A stretch of 64,000 nt of DNA, from the NCBI RefSeq assembly GCF_026810505.1, contig NZ_CP101750.1, positions 3,067,254 through 3,131,253 on the forward strand, read 5' to 3'. The translations under genes were made by a program, and so were the position numbers. The notes beneath the pieces are model-generated. The model saw nothing but the letters and a program-made list of their open reading frames with translations, had not been told where the DNA came from and did not search any database. The DNA comes from Streptomyces sp. Je 1-369 (GTDB taxonomy: Bacteria > Actinomycetota > Actinomycetes > Streptomycetales > Streptomycetaceae). Of the stretch, positions 18,532 through 27,701 are shown one piece after another (the stretch's first letter is position 1; every line of letters starts with the position of its first letter).

Positions 18532-19356
18532 TCAAGCGGGGCGTTGGCACGTGGGGCACCAGAAGAGGTTGCGGGCCGCCAGGTCCGCCGTGCGGATGTC
18601 GCCGCCGCAGAGGTGACAGGGCTGGTTCGCCCGCCGGTAGACGTAGACCTCGCCGCCGTGGTCGTCGACGCGCGGCGGGCGTCCCATCGCCTCCGGGGTG
18701 TGCTCGGGCCTGACGGTGTCGATGCGGTTGAGGCGTACGCCCTCGTGCATCAGGTCGACGAGGTCCGCCCAGATCGCGGTCCACTGCGCCTCGGTGACGT
18801 CCTTGCCCGCCGTGTACGGGTCGATGCCGTGCCGGAAGAGGACCTCCGCGCGGTAGACGTTGCCGACGCCCGCGATGACCTTCTGGTCCATGAGGAGCGC
18901 GGCGATCGTGGTGCGGCTGCGGGAGATGCGGCGATAGGCCTTCGCCGGGTCGTTCTCCGGGGCGTCCGCGGGGCGCAGCGGGTCCGGGCCGAGCCGGTCG
19001 TGTATCGCCTGCTTCTCCTCGTCCGTGATGAGGGCGCAGGTGGTGGGGCCGCGGAGGTCGGAGTGGTACGCGTCGTTCAGGAGCCGGAGGCGGACGGTGT
19101 CCGTGGGCGGCGGGGCGGGGGTCTCCCCCAGCGTGTACTTGCCGAAGAGGCCGAGGTGGATGTGGATCCATCCGGTGTCGGCGAAGCCGAGGAAGAGGTG
19201 CTTGCCGTGCGCCTCGGCGGTCTCCATCACCTGGCCGCTCAGGAGGGCGGCGCTGTCACTGAACTTGCCCTGCGGGCTGCGTACGGTCGCGGGGCGTCCG
19301 GCGAACCGTGCGAGGTGGTCCTGAGCGAGCCGGTGGATAGTGTGCCCCTCAGGCAC
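18532..19356 (-). CDS. Fpg/Nei family DNA glycosylase, endonuclease VIII-like
   Basis: This 274-residue bifunctional base-excision enzyme shows the catalytic N-terminus Pro2-Glu3 (MPEGHTIHRLA), the conserved Lys of the beta-turn region in AHGKHLFLGF, the helix-two-turn-helix (MDQKVIAGVGNVYRAEVLF) and a C-terminal zinc finger (Cys247, Cys250, Cys267, Cys270). It removes oxidised pyrimidines or purines and nicks the strand by beta/delta elimination. The start PEGHTIHR resembles actinobacterial Nei more than MutM, which starts PELPEVE. Confidence 0.9.
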   Translation of the reverse strand: MPEGHTIHRLAQDHLARFAGRPATVRSPQGKFSDSAALLSGQVMETAEAHGKHLFLGFADTGWIHIHLGLFGKYTLGETPAPPPTDTVRLRLLNDAYHSDLRGPTTCALITDEEKQAIHDRLGPDPLRPADAPENDPAKAYRRISRSRTTIAALLMDQKVIAGVGNVYRAEVLFRHGIDPYTAGKDVTEAQWTAIWADLVDLMHEGVRLNRIDTVRPEHTPEAMGRPPRVDDHGGEVYVYRRANQPCHLCGGDIRTADLAARNLFWCPTCQRPA

Positions 19357-19449
19357 GGGGTCCCTCCGAGAGTGCGTGCGGAGGGGCTGTGGAGTCAGCC
19401 CCTCCGGTGTGTGAGGAGCGGGGTCCGGGGCGGCGCCCCGTGAGGCCCG

Positions 19450-19935
19450 CTACTGCTGAGGGTGCCCGGCGGGGATGGGGGGAAGCTCGCCCGACGTCTC
19501 GTACCGCGACAGCATCTCGATGCGGCGCGTGTGACGCTCCTCACCCGAGTACGGCGTCGCCAGGAAGATCTCGACGAACTTCGTCGCCTCCTCCTGCGTG
19601 TGCATGCGGCCGCCGATCGAGATGACGTTGGCGTCGTTGTGCTCACGGCCGAGCGCCGCCGTCTGCTCGCTCCAGGCCAGGGCCGCCCGTACGCCCTTCA
19701 CCTTGTTCGCGGCGATCTGCTCGCCGTTGCCGGAGCCGCCGATGACGATGCCGAGGGCCTCCGGGTCCGCGGCGGTCCGCTCCGCGGCGCGCAGGCAGAA
19801 CGGCGGGTAGTCGTCCTGGGCGTCATAGATGTGGGGCCCGCAGTCGACGGGCTCATGGCCGTGGCCCTTGAGCCATTCGACCAAGTGGTTCTTGAGTTCG
19901 TAGCCGGCATGATCCGAGCCGAGGTACACGCGCAT
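19450..19935 (-). CDS. rpiB: Ribose-5-phosphate isomerase B
   Basis: This 161-residue enzyme interconverts ribose-5-phosphate and ribulose-5-phosphate in the pentose phosphate pathway. The start MRVYLGSDHAGYELK carries the substrate-binding Asp-His. The active-site loop reads GGSGNGEQIAANK with Glu72, as in mycobacterial RpiB, where the E. coli enzyme has Cys. His99 in REHNDANV is the ring-opening candidate. The length matches actinobacterial forms. The gene lies 94 bases downstream of the Nei-like gene start, on the same strand and upstream in transcription; cotranscription is possible. Confidence 0.93.
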   Translation of the reverse strand: MRVYLGSDHAGYELKNHLVEWLKGHGHEPVDCGPHIYDAQDDYPPFCLRAAERTAADPEALGIVIGGSGNGEQIAANKVKGVRAALAWSEQTAALGREHNDANVISIGGRMHTQEEATKFVEIFLATPYSGEERHTRRIEMLSRYETSGELPPIPAGHPQQ

Positions 19936-20119
19936 GGGTCCGAGTGTGGCACGTCGCGGGGTGGGTAGCCGCGACCGGGCAGGATGTTGATCTCCCTGGT
20001 CGGGACCTTGGTCCAGGCCTAAAGCCCGGAATACAACGATCCGGATTCAGGACTTCCGTCCCGTTCACCCCTGGGCTTGAATGCGGGGGCTCGTGACCCG
20101 AGAACTTAAGGATTCGTCC

Positions 20120-21595
20120 ATGACCTCGCAACCCTCCCTTGCGAAGGCAGACAGCACCCCCAATCCCCCTGGGGATCCGCGGTCTGGCGACAGTGGTGAC
20201 ACCGGCGACGGCCTGAAAGCGGGTCTCAAGAACCGCCACCTCTCCATGATCGCCATCGGCGGCGTGATCGGTGCCGGTCTCTTCGTCGGATCGAGCTCCG
20301 GCATCGCCGCCGCGGGGCCCGCGATCCTCGTCTCGTACGCCCTCGTCGGCACGATGGTCGTCCTCGTGATGCGGATGCTCGGCGAGATGGCCGCCGCACG
20401 GCCCGCGTCCGGCTCCTTCTCCACCTATGCGGACCAGGCGCTCGGCCGCTGGGCCGGCTTCTCCATCGGCTGGCTCTACTGGTTCTTCTGGGTCGTCGTG
20501 CTCGCCGTGGAGGCCACCGCGGGCGCCGTGATCCTCAACGGCTGGATACCCGCCGTCCCGCAGTGGGGCTGGGCGCTCATCGTGATGGTCGTACTCACCG
20601 CGACGAACCTCGTCTCGGTGGGCTCCTACGGCGAGTTCGAGTTCTGGTTCGCCGGGATCAAGGTCGTCGCCATCGGCGGCTTCGTGGTCATCGGCCTGCT
20701 CGCCGTCTTCGGCGTGCTGCCCGGCTCCGACAACCCGGGCGCCGGATTCGCGCACCTCACCGACGCGGGCGGCTTCATGCCCAAGGGCGCGGGCGCCATC
20801 CTCACCGGTGTGCTGATGGTCGTCTTCTCCTTCATGGGCAGCGAGATCGTCACGCTGGCCGCCGGTGAGTCCGAGGACCCGCAGCGCGCCGTCACCAAGG
20901 CGACCAACAGCGTGATCTGGCGCATCGGCGTCTTCTACCTGGGCTCGATCTTCGTCGTCATCACCCTCCTCCCGTGGAACGACAAGTCGATCACCAAGGA
21001 CGGCAGTTACGTCGCCGCGCTCAACTCGATCGGCATCCCGCACGCCGGTCAGGTCATGAACGTCATCGTCCTCACCGCCGTGCTCTCCTGCCTCAACTCC
21101 GGGCTCTACACCGCCTCCCGCATGGCCTTCTCCCTCGGTCAGCGCGGCGACGCGCCCAAGGCGTTCGCGCGCACCAACACGCGGGGCGTCCCGCAGGCCG
21201 CGATCCTCGGCTCCGTCGTCTTCGGTTTCGTCGCCGTCTGGTTCAACTACCAGTGGAAGGACACCGTCTTCGACTTCCTGCTCAACTCCTCGGGCGCGGT
21301 GGCCCTCTTCGTGTGGCTGATCATCAGTTTCACGCAGCTGCGGATGCGCGGCATCATCCTGCGCGAGGAGCCGGAGAAGCTCGTCGTGAAGATGTGGCTC
21401 TTCCCGTACCTGACGTGGGTCACGATCGCGATGATCTCGTTCGTCCTCGTCTACATGCTGACCGACGAGACCGGCCGCAAGCAGGTACTGCTCTCGCTCC
21501 TGGCCGCCGCCTTCGTGGTCGTCTTCTCGCTCGTACGGGAGAAGATCCGGCCCCGGAACCCGGACGGAATTCCGGTGGAGTCTCGGAAGAGTTGA
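20120..21595 (+). CDS. Amino-acid permease, APC/AAT family (first of three)
   Basis: The protein has 491 residues from ATG 20120, preceded by AAGGA at good spacing; an ATG at 20081 lacks a ribosome site. A cytosolic N-terminus of about 40 residues precedes 12 helices. Family motifs are LKNRHLSMIAIGGVIGAGLFVGS in helix 1 (unwound GVIGAG binding the amino-acid carboxylate) and YGEFEFWFAGIKV near helix 6. It is closest in type to the GABA/proline/aromatic permeases. It is one of three paralogues at 20120, 23845 and 25398. The specific substrate is not inferable; proton-coupled uptake is expected. Confidence 0.9.
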   Translation: MTSQPSLAKADSTPNPPGDPRSGDSGDTGDGLKAGLKNRHLSMIAIGGVIGAGLFVGSSSGIAAAGPAILVSYALVGTMVVLVMRMLGEMAAARPASGSFSTYADQALGRWAGFSIGWLYWFFWVVVLAVEATAGAVILNGWIPAVPQWGWALIVMVVLTATNLVSVGSYGEFEFWFAGIKVVAIGGFVVIGLLAVFGVLPGSDNPGAGFAHLTDAGGFMPKGAGAILTGVLMVVFSFMGSEIVTLAAGESEDPQRAVTKATNSVIWRIGVFYLGSIFVVITLLPWNDKSITKDGSYVAALNSIGIPHAGQVMNVIVLTAVLSCLNSGLYTASRMAFSLGQRGDAPKAFARTNTRGVPQAAILGSVVFGFVAVWFNYQWKDTVFDFLLNSSGAVALFVWLIISFTQLRMRGIILREEPEKLVVKMWLFPYLTWVTIAMISFVLVYMLTDETGRKQVLLSLLAAAFVVVFSLVREKIRPRNPDGIPVESRKS

Positions 21596-21656
21596 CGTCG
21601 GGGCGGTCCGCCGGTGCGTAATGCTCTCCGTGTCGAACGAGACGACGGAGGCACCT

Positions 21657-22994
21657 GTGGACCACACCGCCCAGCGACGCGTGTTCCGGCCGGATGACGC
21701 CGGATACGCAGAGGAAATCGCCGGCATGCAGACCGGCTTCGCGACGCGGCCCGACCTCGTCTTCGGCGCGGAGAACGCCGACGACGTGGTCGCCGCCGTG
21801 ACGCACGCGACCGGGGCGGGCCTGCCCGTCGGCGTGCAGGCCACCGGGCACGGCGTGCCGGGAGCCTCCGAGGGCGGCGTCCTCATCAGTACGCGGCGCA
21901 TGGACGCCGTGCGCATCGACCCCGGCGCGCGCACCGCCGCCATCGGCGCGGGCGCCCGCTGGGGTCAGGTCGTCGAGGCCGCGGTGGAGCACGGCCTCGC
22001 CCCGCTGAACGGCACGGCACCGAGCGTGGGCGCCGTCGCGTACACGCTCGGCGGCGGACTCGGCATCCTGGGCCGGGAGTTCGGCTACGCGGCCGACCAC
22101 GTCCGCGCGGTCGACGTCGTCACCGGGGACGGCGTCCTGCGCCACGTGACGCGGGACAGCGACCCGGAGCTCTTCCGGGGCCTCCTGGGCGGCGGCGCGC
22201 AGCTCGGCGTGGTCACGGAGCTGGAGATCGGCCTGGTGCCGGTGGCGCGTCTTTACGGCGGCGCGCTGACGTTCGACGGCAGGGCGGTCGACCCGGCCGC
22301 GGTGCTGCGCGGCTACGAGGAGTGGACGCGGACCCTGCCCGACGAGGTGACGTCGTCCCTCGCCGCGCTCGTCTACCCGGACCTGCCGCAGCTCCCGCCG
22401 CACCTGCGCGGCAGCTATCTCGTCCTGATCCGGGTCGCGTTCACCGGTTCGGAGGCGGAGGGCGAGCGGCTCCTGGCGCCGCTGCGGGAGCTCGGGCCCA
22501 CGGTGTCGGACACGCTGCGGGAGATGCCGTACGCCGACAGCCCCACCATCCACGGCGACCCGGACTTCCCGCACGCCTACTACGGCGACAACGCCGTCCT
22601 GAGCACCCTCGACGTCGAGGCGGCCGCCGACATCCTCACGCTGACCGGGCCCGACGCGGCCGCGATGCACATCCTGCAGCTCAACCACCTGGGCGGCGCA
22701 CTGGCACGACCCGCCGGAAACGCGGACAACGCCGTGCCCTACCGCGAGGCGGGCTGGCTGCTGCGGATCCTGTCGCCGCTGGACGGAACGGATGTCGAGG
22801 CCCACCGGAAGGTGCACGCGCAGGCGTTCGGGCTCGTGGCGCCGCAGACGCTCGGGCGGTCGCTCAACTTCGTCTTCGGCGGCAACGACAGGCCGGAGGG
22901 GCTGTACGACCCGGAGACGCGGAAGAGGCTCGCCGGGTTGAAGGCCACGTACGACCCGGCGAACCTCTTCAGGCGGAACTACAGCGTCAGCTGA
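21657..22994 (+). CDS. FAD-linked oxidase, berberine-bridge-enzyme/VAO type
   Basis: GTG 21657 follows GGAGG and gives 445 residues; an ATG at 21621 lacks a ribosome site. The N-terminal PCMH-type FAD domain is clear: a predicted flavin-linking His in QATGHGV, then AAIGAGARWGQVVEAA and TLGGGLGILGREFGYAADHV. The C-terminus ends NLFRRNYSV, as in the BBE motif. Only the single His is visible for covalent attachment; the second (Cys) site of bicovalent enzymes is not seen. These enzymes oxidise sugars, alcohols or secondary metabolites with O2. There is no signal peptide. It follows the permease by 61 bases and could be cotranscribed. Confidence 0.85.
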   Translation: MDHTAQRRVFRPDDAGYAEEIAGMQTGFATRPDLVFGAENADDVVAAVTHATGAGLPVGVQATGHGVPGASEGGVLISTRRMDAVRIDPGARTAAIGAGARWGQVVEAAVEHGLAPLNGTAPSVGAVAYTLGGGLGILGREFGYAADHVRAVDVVTGDGVLRHVTRDSDPELFRGLLGGGAQLGVVTELEIGLVPVARLYGGALTFDGRAVDPAAVLRGYEEWTRTLPDEVTSSLAALVYPDLPQLPPHLRGSYLVLIRVAFTGSEAEGERLLAPLRELGPTVSDTLREMPYADSPTIHGDPDFPHAYYGDNAVLSTLDVEAAADILTLTGPDAAAMHILQLNHLGGALARPAGNADNAVPYREAGWLLRILSPLDGTDVEAHRKVHAQAFGLVAPQTLGRSLNFVFGGNDRPEGLYDPETRKRLAGLKATYDPANLFRRNYSVS

Positions 22995-23001
22995 CCCGCT
23001 G

Positions 23002-23580
23002 TCAGCGGTCCAGGAACTTCCAGGCCGTCGGCAGGGCGCCCATCGCGAGCGCGGCCTTCAGGGCGTCACCGATCAGGAACGGCGTGAGGCCCGCGGCGAC
23101 CGCCTGGGTCATCGACATGCCGGTGGCGGCGGCCAGGTACGGGACGCCGACCGCGTAGATGATCGCGGAACCGAGGACCATCGTGCCCGCCGTGCGCAGC
23201 ACGGAGCGGTCGCCGCCGCGGCGGGCCAGGGCGCCCACCACCGTGGCGGCGAGCAGCATGCCGAGGACGTAGCCGAGGGACGGGGCCGCGGCGCCGGAGC
23301 CCGCCTGCGCGAACCACGGCATGCCCGCCATGCCCACGAGGGCGTACAGGGCGAGGGAGAGGAAGCCGCGGCGGGCGCCCAGCGACGTGCCGACGAGCAG
23401 CGCGGCGAAGGTCTGTCCGGTCACCGGCACCGGGGAGCCCGGCACGGGCACCGCGATCTGGGCGGCGATTCCGGTGAGCGCGGCGCCGCCGAGCACGAGC
23501 GCCGCGTCCTTCACACGGGACGCGGGCAGCAGGTCGGCGAGGACCTGGCCGGGGCGGGTGGTGGCAGCGGCGATGCTCAT
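23002..23580 (-). CDS. bioY: Biotin transporter BioY (ECF S-component)
   Basis: The 192-residue membrane protein has six hydrophobic segments and the BioY signature: AALTGIAAQIAVPVPGSPVPVTGQTFAALLVG with the PVPVTGQT loop, then GARRGFLSLALYALVGMAGMPWFA and the biotin-side GYVLGMLLAA. It binds biotin, either alone or with the shared EcfAT energising module, which is not in this window. The stop is 7 bases from the convergent FAD oxidase stop. It is divergent from the second permease across 264 bases in which I see no clear operator. Confidence 0.93.
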   Translation of the reverse strand: MSIAAATTRPGQVLADLLPASRVKDAALVLGGAALTGIAAQIAVPVPGSPVPVTGQTFAALLVGTSLGARRGFLSLALYALVGMAGMPWFAQAGSGAAAPSLGYVLGMLLAATVVGALARRGGDRSVLRTAGTMVLGSAIIYAVGVPYLAAATGMSMTQAVAAGLTPFLIGDALKAALAMGALPTAWKFLDR

Positions 23581-23844
23581 CGGGGACTCCGCGGGGACGT
23601 GGGCAGGTGGGAACGCGTCGACGCTATCCCAGGCGGCGCGGCGGCCACACGGTCATCGGCCGACAACCCGGGGGCAGGGCCTTGGTGGGCTCCGTACAAA
23701 GAGGTTCGCGTACACCTCGGCCGGCGTGATGCTCGTCACGGAGGTCGGCGGGTGGGTGCCCCGTTTTGCGCGAGGGGCCGCACCCCGGGGAGACTGTGGA
23801 GTCCCGCCAAAGTCTTTGTGAGCCCCGAGAGCAGCCTGAGCACC

Positions 23845-25251
23845 ATGCACGACGCACCACCGGACAGCCTGCCCGCGACGGGGGCCGGACCCGAGCCCCT
23901 GGGCGGCGGTCTCAAGCAGCGTCACCTCACCATGCTCGGGCTCGGCGGTGTCATCGGCGCCGGGCTCTTCGTGGGGTCGGGGGCCGGGATCTCGGTGGCG
24001 GGCCCCGGCATCGTCGTCTCGTACCTGATCGCGGGCGCGCTCGCGATGTGTGTGATGCGGATGCTCGGCGAGATGTCGGCGGCGATGCCCGCCTCGGGTT
24101 CGTTCTCGGTGCACGCGGAGCGCGCGCTCGGGCGCTGGGCGGGGTTCAGCGTCGGCTGGCTCTACTGGTTCCTGCTGGTCGTGGTGCTCGCCGTGGAGGC
24201 GACCGGCGCCGCGCAGATCGCCAACGGCTGGGCGCCCGCGGTGCCGCAGTGGGCGTGGGTGCTGATCTTCATGGTGGTCTTCACGGCGGCCAACCTCGCG
24301 TCGGTGAAGAACTTCGGCGAGTTCGAGTTCTGGTTCGCGACGCTCAAGGTCTGCGCGATCATCGCGTTCCTGGTCCTCGGTCTGCTCGCGGTCTTCGGCG
24401 TGCTGCCGGAGACCGATCCGGTGGGCATGACGAACCTGACCGGGCAGGGCGGGTTCCTGCCGCACGGCTGGTCGGGGGTCGTCTCGGGCGTCCTCGCCGT
24501 CGTCTTCGCGTTCGGCGGCCTGGAGGTCGTGACGATCGCGGCCGCCGAGTCCGACGACCCGGTGCGCTCGGTCGCCCGCGCGGTGCGCAGCGCGGTCTAC
24601 CGCATCCTCTTCTTCTACGTCGGGTCGATGCTGGTCATCGTGACGGTGCTGCCCTGGACGGCGCAGAAGGCGGGCGCCAGTCCGTATGTGACGGTCCTCG
24701 ACTCGATCGGGGTGCCGTCCGCCGGGACGATCATGAACATCGTGGTGTTCGTGGCGCTGCTCTCCGCGCTGAACGCCAATCTCTACGGGTCGTCCCGGAT
24801 GGTCTTCTCGCTGGCCGAGCGCGGCGAGGCACCGAAGGCGCTGCTGAAGGTGGCCGGGGGCGGGGTGCCGCGGCGCGCGGTCCTCGCGTCCGTCGCGTTC
24901 GGCTTCGTGTCCGTGGTCCTCAATCTGAAGTGGCCGGACTCCGTCTTCCTCTACATGCTCAACTCGGTCGGGGCTGTGCTGCTCTTCGTCTGGGCGCTGA
25001 TCGCGGTGTCGCAGCTGCGGCTGCGCCGGCGCATCGAGCGCGAGGCGCCGGAGCGGCTCGTGCTGCGGATGTGGGCGTTCCCGTATCTGACGTGGGCGGC
25101 GCTGGCCGCGATGGCCGCCGTGCTGGCGCTGATGCTGACGGACGCCGACGCGCGGCCGCAGCTGCTGTGGTCGGCGGGGGCGACGGCGCTCGTCCTGGCG
25201 GTCGCGGGGCTGCGGGAGTGGCGCGACACGCGCACCAAGAGGCTTACATGA
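23845..25251 (+). CDS. Amino-acid permease, APC/AAT family (second of three)
   Basis: The protein has 468 residues from ATG 23845. The ribosome site is poor, so a GTG at 23818 is also possible. Its 12-helix layout and motifs closely match those of the neighbours: GGVIGAGLFVGSGAGISVAGP, FGEFEFWFATLKV, and GGLEVVTIAAAESDDP. It resembles the third permease (25398) more than the first in the loop after helix 5 (ASVKNFGEFEFWF). The stop codon TGA is followed at once by an inverted repeat. Confidence 0.9.
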   Translation: MHDAPPDSLPATGAGPEPLGGGLKQRHLTMLGLGGVIGAGLFVGSGAGISVAGPGIVVSYLIAGALAMCVMRMLGEMSAAMPASGSFSVHAERALGRWAGFSVGWLYWFLLVVVLAVEATGAAQIANGWAPAVPQWAWVLIFMVVFTAANLASVKNFGEFEFWFATLKVCAIIAFLVLGLLAVFGVLPETDPVGMTNLTGQGGFLPHGWSGVVSGVLAVVFAFGGLEVVTIAAAESDDPVRSVARAVRSAVYRILFFYVGSMLVIVTVLPWTAQKAGASPYVTVLDSIGVPSAGTIMNIVVFVALLSALNANLYGSSRMVFSLAERGEAPKALLKVAGGGVPRRAVLASVAFGFVSVVLNLKWPDSVFLYMLNSVGAVLLFVWALIAVSQLRLRRRIEREAPERLVLRMWAFPYLTWAALAAMAAVLALMLTDADARPQLLWSAGATALVLAVAGLREWRDTRTKRLT

Positions 25252-25288
25252 ACAACAGGTGAACTTGTTGTGCGTGATTCTTCACAAC
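25252..25288. promoter_or_regulatory. Inverted repeats between permease genes
   Basis: Two small overlapping inverted repeats are present: ACAACAGGT with ACTTGTTGT (25252-25271, one mismatch) and GTTGTG with CACAAC (25267-25288). They sit immediately after the second permease and 110 bases before the third, so they may be an operator for the third gene. There is no long GC stem, so terminator function is unlikely. Confidence 0.35.
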
Positions 25289-25397
25289 GTGTGAGCGTCG
25301 TGTCCGTATAGCGGTCAAGTGTTCCCTGTCAGCGGTACCGGACCTCAGACTGTGGGCCGCTCGCTCCCCCGTCTCGGCTACTGAACAGGGCACGCCC

Positions 25398-26822
25398 ATG
25401 TCTCGGACGTCCACCCACCAGGACGCAGCACCCGACGAAGCACCGAAGGCCGACTCCCCGCTGGTCCACGGCCTCAAGCAGCGGCATCTCTCCATGATCG
25501 CGCTCGGTGGCGTGATCGGCGCCGGGCTCTTCGTGGGCTCCGGAGCGGGCATCGCCGCGGCCGGTCCCTCGATCGTCCTCGCCTACGCCGTCTCCGGCGC
25601 ACTTGTCATGCTCGTGATGCGCATGCTGGGTGAGATGTCGGCCGCGAACCCCGCGTCGGGCTCCTTCTCGGTCCACGCCGAGCGCGCCATCGGCCCCTGG
25701 GCGGGCTTCGCCGCGGGCTGGGGCTTCTGGTTCCTGCTCTGCGTCGCCGTCGGACTAGAGGGCATCGGCGCCGCCAAGATCATGGTCGGCTGGTTCCCCG
25801 ACAGCCCGGAGTGGGCGTGGGTCGCCCTCTTCATGCTGGTGTTCTGCGGCGCCAACCTGACGGCCGTGAAGAACTTCGGCGAGTTCGAGTTCTGGTTCGC
25901 CGCCCTCAAGGTCGGCGCCATCACGCTCTTCCTCGGCATCGGCGTCCTCGCGATCCTCGGCATCCTGCCCGGCTCGGACACCTCGGCCCCCGGCCTGGAG
26001 AACCTCACCGGCGAGGGCGGCTTCATGCCGAACGGCACGGACGGCCTGATCATCGGCCTCCTCGCCTCCGTCTTCGCGTACGGCGGTCTGGAGACCGTCA
26101 CGATCGCCGCCGCCGAGTCCGAGAACCCGGTCAAGAGCGTCGCGAAGGCCGTGCGCACCGCGATGTGGCGCATCGCCGTCTTCTACGTCGGCTCGATGCT
26201 CGTCGTCGTGACGCTGCTGCCGTGGGACAACAAGGAGGTCGTCGCCAAGGGCCCGTACGTCGCCACGCTCGACCACCTGGGCATCCCCGGCGCCGGCGAG
26301 ATCATGAACGTCATCGTCCTGGTCGCCCTGCTCTCCGCGATGAACGCCAACATCTACGGCGCCTCGCGCATGTCGTACTCCCTGATCGAGCGCGGCCAGG
26401 GCCCGAAGGCCCTCGGCAAGGTCTCGGGCGGCGTGCCGCGCCTCGCGGTGCTCGCCTCCTCCGTCTTCGGCTTCGTCTGCGTGCTGCTCAGCTACTGGCG
26501 TCCGGACGACGTCTTCCCGTGGCTGCTCAACATGATCGGCGCGATGATCCTGATGGTCTGGGTCTTCATCGCCGTCTCGCAGCTGATCCTGCGCCGCAGG
26601 ACCGAGCGCGAGGCGCCGGAGAAGCTCGTCATCCGGATGTGGGCGTTCCCGGTCCTGACATGGGTGGCACTGGCCGCCATGGCCTACATCTTCTACCTGA
26701 TGACCGACCAGCCCGACACGCGCAAGCAGCTGCTCGCCACGGGCGGTCTGACGCTGGCGCTCGCCGTGATCGGCTTCGTGCGGCAGAAGATGGCGGAGAG
26801 GCGGGCGGCTGCCGCCGTCTGA
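25398..26822 (+). CDS. Amino-acid permease, APC/AAT family (third of three)
   Basis: This 474-residue, 12-helix permease has LKQRHLSMIALGGVIGAGLFVGS at helix 1, TAVKNFGEFEFWFAALKV near helix 6 and GGLETVTIAAAESENP near helix 8. Helix 3 differs from the paralogues (FAAGWGFWFLLCVAVGLEG, where they have IGWLYWF or VGWLYWF), so substrate choice may differ. It is followed by a strong terminator and is separated from the second permease by 146 bases. Confidence 0.9.
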   Translation: MSRTSTHQDAAPDEAPKADSPLVHGLKQRHLSMIALGGVIGAGLFVGSGAGIAAAGPSIVLAYAVSGALVMLVMRMLGEMSAANPASGSFSVHAERAIGPWAGFAAGWGFWFLLCVAVGLEGIGAAKIMVGWFPDSPEWAWVALFMLVFCGANLTAVKNFGEFEFWFAALKVGAITLFLGIGVLAILGILPGSDTSAPGLENLTGEGGFMPNGTDGLIIGLLASVFAYGGLETVTIAAAESENPVKSVAKAVRTAMWRIAVFYVGSMLVVVTLLPWDNKEVVAKGPYVATLDHLGIPGAGEIMNVIVLVALLSAMNANIYGASRMSYSLIERGQGPKALGKVSGGVPRLAVLASSVFGFVCVLLSYWRPDDVFPWLLNMIGAMILMVWVFIAVSQLILRRRTEREAPEKLVIRMWAFPVLTWVALAAMAYIFYLMTDQPDTRKQLLATGGLTLALAVIGFVRQKMAERRAAAAV

Positions 26823-26836
26823 GCGGCGATTCCCGC

Positions 26837-26870
26837 AAGAAGCCCCGGACCGGGTGGTCCGGGGCTTCTT
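26837..26870 (+). terminator. Intrinsic terminator after the third permease
   Basis: A perfect 15-bp stem (26837-26851 with 26856-26870) with a 4-nt GGGT loop lies 14 bases after the stop. Confidence 0.85.
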
Positions 26871-26969
26871 CCGTGCGCCGGTACGCCCATAGGCGTACGC
26901 GGGTATTCCCGTGCGGACCTAGGACGAAGGGCTGATCAACTTCTCCCAGTAGCTGCTGCTAGCCTGCAC

Positions 26970-26986
26970 TTGCGAAGGACTTGCAA
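26970..26986. promoter_or_regulatory. Nur box upstream of sodF
   Basis: TTGCGA-N5-TTGCAA at 26970-26986 fits the Nur consensus tTGCaa-N5-ttGCAA with one changed base in the left half. It is 44 bases upstream of the sodF start, where repression by nickel-loaded Nur is known in S. coelicolor. Confidence 0.75.
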
Positions 26987-27030
26987 TAACTTGAGAATCA
27001 CAGCAGAGCAGCAGTCGGAGGGCTCGGATC

Positions 27031-27681
27031 ATGGCCATTTACACGCTTCCTGAACTTCCGTACGACTACGCGGCACTCGAACCTGTCATCAACCCGCAGA
27101 TCATCGAGCTGCACCACGACAAGCACCACGCGGCGTACGTGAAGGGCGCGAACGACACTCTTGAGCAGCTGGAGGAGGCGCGCGACAAGGAGACGTGGGG
27201 CGCCATCAACGGCCTGGAGAAGAACCTCGCGTTCCACCTCTCCGGCCACATCCTCCACAGCATCTACTGGCACAACATGAACAGCCCGAAGGACGGCGGC
27301 GGCGGCGAGCCGCTGGCCGCGGACGGCGTGGGCGACCTCGCCGACGCGATCACGGAGTCCTTCGGCTCCTTCGCCAAGTTCAAGACCCAGCTGACCAAGG
27401 CCTCGGCGACGACGCAGGGCTCCGGCTGGGGCGTGCTCGCCTACGAGCCGCTCAGCAACCGCCTCATCGTCGAGCAGGTCTACGACCACCAGGGCAACGT
27501 CGGCCAGGGCTCGACGCCGATCCTGGTCTTCGACGCCTGGGAGCACGCCTTCTACCTGCAGTACAAGAACCAGAAGGTCGACTTCATCGAGGCCATGTGG
27601 CAGGTCGTCAACTGGCAGGACGTGGCCAAGCGTTACGCGGCCGCGAAGGAGCGCGTGAACAGCCTCCTGCTGACTCCGTGA
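27031..27681 (+). CDS. sodF: Iron superoxide dismutase
   Basis: This 216-residue cytosolic enzyme converts superoxide to oxygen and hydrogen peroxide. ATG 27031 follows GGAGG. The metal ligands are visible as His28 (IELHHDKHH), His76 ([10 protein letters not shown]), Asp169 and His173 (FDAWEHAFY). The length and sequence match Streptomyces SodF. In S. coelicolor, Nur with nickel represses sodF while the nickel enzyme SodN takes over. The Nur box here and the 3'UTR small-RNA candidate agree with that circuit; sodN itself is not in the window. Confidence 0.95.
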   Translation: MAIYTLPELPYDYAALEPVINPQIIELHHDKHHAAYVKGANDTLEQLEEARDKETWGAINGLEKNLAFHLSGHILHSIYWHNMNSPKDGGGGEPLAADGVGDLADAITESFGSFAKFKTQLTKASATTQGSGWGVLAYEPLSNRLIVEQVYDHQGNVGQGSTPILVFDAWEHAFYLQYKNQKVDFIEAMWQVVNWQDVAKRYAAAKERVNSLLLTP

Positions 27682-27701
27682 CGCAGCACCCCGTAGGAAA
27701 G

